A stretch of DNA of 7,365 nucleotides, from NCBI GenBank assembly GCA_016935035.1, contig JAFGRR010000308.1:1-7365 (forward strand), in the 5' to 3' direction. Below the pieces are notes generated by a model. That model did no database searches and had not been told where the DNA came from. It worked only from the letters and a program-made list of their open reading frames with translations. The DNA comes from Phycisphaerae bacterium. GTDB lineage: Bacteria > Planctomycetota > Phycisphaerae > UBA1845 > Fen-1342. Numbering within the stretch: position 1 is the first letter of the stretch; the number at the start of each line of letters is the position of its first letter. Both the position numbers and the translations under genes were made by a program. Shown here piece after piece: positions 5,635-7,365 of this stretch.

Positions 5635-6687
5635 ATGCGAATTAGATGGCGTGGCCTGGAATTGCCAGCCCGTGTGGTTCGGGACCAGAACGTCAGTACC
5701 GAGCAATACGGGCGTTTCATCGTTGAACCGTTCGAGCGCGGCTTTGGCACCACGGTCGGCAACAGTCTGCGACGCATCCTGCTGTCGAGCCTCGAAGGCT
5801 CGTCTATCACGCAGGTCCGCATCGCCGGCGCCGATCACGAGTTCTGCTCACTGCCCGGCGTGCTTGAAGACGTCACTGACATTATCCTCAACATCAAGGC
5901 GATGGTCGTCGATCTCGATTCCGAGACGCCAAAGCGCATGCGTGTGGAACGCCACGAACCGGGCGAGGTCCGCGCCGGCGATTTTGATTGCGATCCGGCG
6001 ATCATGGTCGTCAATCCGGACCATGTGATCGCGACGCTGACCGACGCCGTCACGTTCTCGGCCGAATTCGTCGTCGCGCGTGGCCGCGGCTACGTGCCTG
6101 CCGAGGACAACATCGACGAGAACGCCGAGGCCGGCATCATCGCCGTCGACTCGCTCTTTTCGCCGGTGACCCGCGTGCGCTATCGCACCGAGGACACGCG
6201 CGTCGGCCAGAAGGTCAACTACGACCGGCTGATTCTCGAAGTCTGGACAAAGGGCATCGTTATGCCCGAGGACGCCCTGGTCGAGGCGGCCAAGATCCTG
6301 CGCAAGCATCTCAACCCGTTCGTGCTCTATCACGAGCTGGGTGAGCAGACCGCCGCCGCCGAGAGTGACGTCGAGACCGAAGCGCCCGCGATGGACGAGA
6401 CGCTGCGCCGCAAGCTTGATATGCCGGTGGCCAATCTCGAACTCTCCGTTCGCGCGAACAACTGTCTTGAGGCGGCGAAGATTGGGACCGTCGGAGAACT
6501 GGTACGCCTGAACGAAACAGAACTGCTGCAACTGCGCAGCTTTGGGCGTACCTCGCTGATCGAAGTGAAACGCAAGCTGGCGAACATGGGCCTCGGCCTG
6601 GGGATGTCGGATCCGGGACAACCGGTTATGTCCGATGGTGCCGAGGAACTCGGTTTTGGCGAAGAGCCGCCGGCATTTGATTCCTGA
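5635..6687 (+). CDS. rpoA: DNA-directed RNA polymerase subunit alpha
   Basis: Alpha subunit, whose dimer nucleates assembly of RNA polymerase and whose C-terminal domain reads UP elements and activators. From ATG 5635 it has 350 residues. The N-terminal domain covers about 1-235, with YGRFIVEPFERGFGTTVGNSLRRILLSS split over 25-52 as the dimer and beta-contact region. A flexible acidic/Ala linker covers about 236-262. The C-terminal domain is about 263-324, with ELSVRANNCL (269-278), in which Arg273 fits E. coli Arg265, and SFGRTSLIEVK (302-312). GRTSL replaces the E. coli GKKSL, so Lys298 is Thr. A 26-residue acidic tail ends PPAFDS. The start MRIRWRGLELPARVVR resembles planctomycete homologues as I remember them. 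Its stop lies inside the rplQ ribosome binding site. Confidence 0.97.
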   Translation: MRIRWRGLELPARVVRDQNVSTEQYGRFIVEPFERGFGTTVGNSLRRILLSSLEGSSITQVRIAGADHEFCSLPGVLEDVTDIILNIKAMVVDLDSETPKRMRVERHEPGEVRAGDFDCDPAIMVVNPDHVIATLTDAVTFSAEFVVARGRGYVPAEDNIDENAEAGIIAVDSLFSPVTRVRYRTEDTRVGQKVNYDRLILEVWTKGIVMPEDALVEAAKILRKHLNPFVLYHELGEQTAAAESDVETEAPAMDETLRRKLDMPVANLELSVRANNCLEAAKIGTVGELVRLNETELLQLRSFGRTSLIEVKRKLANMGLGLGMSDPGQPVMSDGAEELGFGEEPPAFDS

Positions 6688-6695
6688 GGTGTGGA

Positions 6696-7365
6696 ATGCG
6701 ACACGCTGTTTTTGGTAGAAGACTAAGCCGTTCGACCTCGCACCGCCTGGCCCTGCGCCGCAACATGGTTCAGAGCCTGATCGAACACGGTGAGATTCGT
6801 ACGACCATCGTGAAGGCGAAGGAGATCCGGCGGTTCGCCGAACGCGTTGTGCAACTCGCGGTTGACGCGGCCACGGCGCTCGACGCCGGCAACCGCGTGC
6901 GCGCCGTGACCCTGCGCCAGCGGGCGATCGCGCTGCTCAACGATCGGCAGATTATCGCTGCCGACCAGCGCGAGGATTACGACGCCATGAGCGATGCCAA
7001 GCGTGCTCGCGTATTGCGTTCGCGCTCCGGCCGCCGCTATCGTGCCAGCACCACCAAGCCCGGCATCAAGTTCACGTCGGAGTCGGTCATCCATCGCCTC
7101 TTCGGCGATGTCGGCCCGCGCATGATGAAGCGCAACGCCGCCCGTAACTGCGGCGGCGGCTACACCCGCATCATCAAGCTGGCGGATCGCCGGCTTGGCG
7201 ACGGCGGCGAACTCGCCATCCTCCAGTTGGTCGGCGAGGATGATGTCCAACGCCCGAAGAACAGCACGAAGACCGAGCGCAAGCGCAAGACCGAGGTTCG
7301 CTACACCGCTTACGCCGGCAAGCCGATCCGCCGACGGGGTGCCAGGCGCGCGACGAAGGCCGCCA
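6696..7365 (+). CDS. rplQ: 50S ribosomal protein L17 (bL17), long form, 3' end cut by the window
   Basis: Large-subunit protein near the polypeptide exit tunnel. The frame runs open to the end of the window, giving at least 223 residues. The start MRHAVFGRRLSRSTSHRLAL and then RRNMVQSLIEHGEIRTT (21-37) and KAKEIRR (40-46) are typical of bL17. E. coli L17 continues directly into its second half, but here about 45-50 residues (near 80-130) are inserted, with DYDAMSDAKRARVLRSRSGRR's core at 94-114. The family sequence resumes with HRLFGDVGPR (133-142) and GGGYTRIIKLADRR (153-166), then ILQLVGEDD. A basic tail from about 185 (KTERKRKTE, then IRRRGARRATKAA) reaches the window edge. GAGGTG at 6686-6691 lies 4 nt before ATG and overlaps the rpoA stop. 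A similar insertion is familiar from planctomycetes, from memory. Confidence 0.95.
   Translation, partial: MRHAVFGRRLSRSTSHRLALRRNMVQSLIEHGEIRTTIVKAKEIRRFAERVVQLAVDAATALDAGNRVRAVTLRQRAIALLNDRQIIAADQREDYDAMSDAKRARVLRSRSGRRYRASTTKPGIKFTSESVIHRLFGDVGPRMMKRNAARNCGGGYTRIIKLADRRLGDGGELAILQLVGEDDVQRPKNSTKTERKRKTEVRYTAYAGKPIRRRGARRATKAA

Noticed and set aside
1..7365. A new defence, mobile or secondary-metabolite system
   Set aside because: Every substantial stretch is explained by conserved housekeeping genes; I found no direct or inverted repeats, integrase, transposase or tRNA remnant by eye.

Overview
This window is a contiguous piece of the bacterial spc/alpha ribosomal protein cluster, read entirely on the + strand and packed almost without gaps. 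The order is rpsE (3' part) - rplO - secY - adk - map - rpmJ - rpsM - rpsK - rpsD - rpoA - rplQ (3' end cut by the window). No mobile element, tRNA, rRNA, CRISPR array or convincing terminator is visible, and no reverse-strand gene is credible.

The DNA is GC-rich. Several traits point to the Planctomycetota, possibly a Phycisphaerae-like lineage: RpoA begins MRIRWRGLELP, L17 carries a long basic insertion in the middle of the domain, rpmD (L30) is missing between rpsE and rplO, and adk-map sit between secY and rpmJ. This placement comes from remembered family features and has not been tested by a tree.

Layout: 1-1084 holds S5 and L15, whose genes overlap and which both end in low-complexity tails. 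1117-3950 holds SecY, adenylate kinase and methionine aminopeptidase type I, spaced by 3 nt and a 1-nt overlap. 3981-5571 holds L36, S13, S11 and S4 with gaps of 3-30 nt. 5572-5634 is a 63-nt leader, the longest gap in the window. 5635-7365 holds the RNA polymerase alpha subunit and L17.

Together the genes supply small- and large-subunit ribosomal proteins, the core transcription subunit, the secretion channel, the enzyme that removes the initiator Met from new chains, and adenylate recycling. Most genes have a Shine-Dalgarno sequence 4-12 nt before the start, often inside the preceding gene, which suggests one or a few long coupled transcripts. I see no previously undescribed system. The points most worth checking are a seven-residue insertion in S11, the L17 insertion and tail, a TTG start for rpsK, the missing rpmD and infA, and a sharp change of arginine codon use in map.
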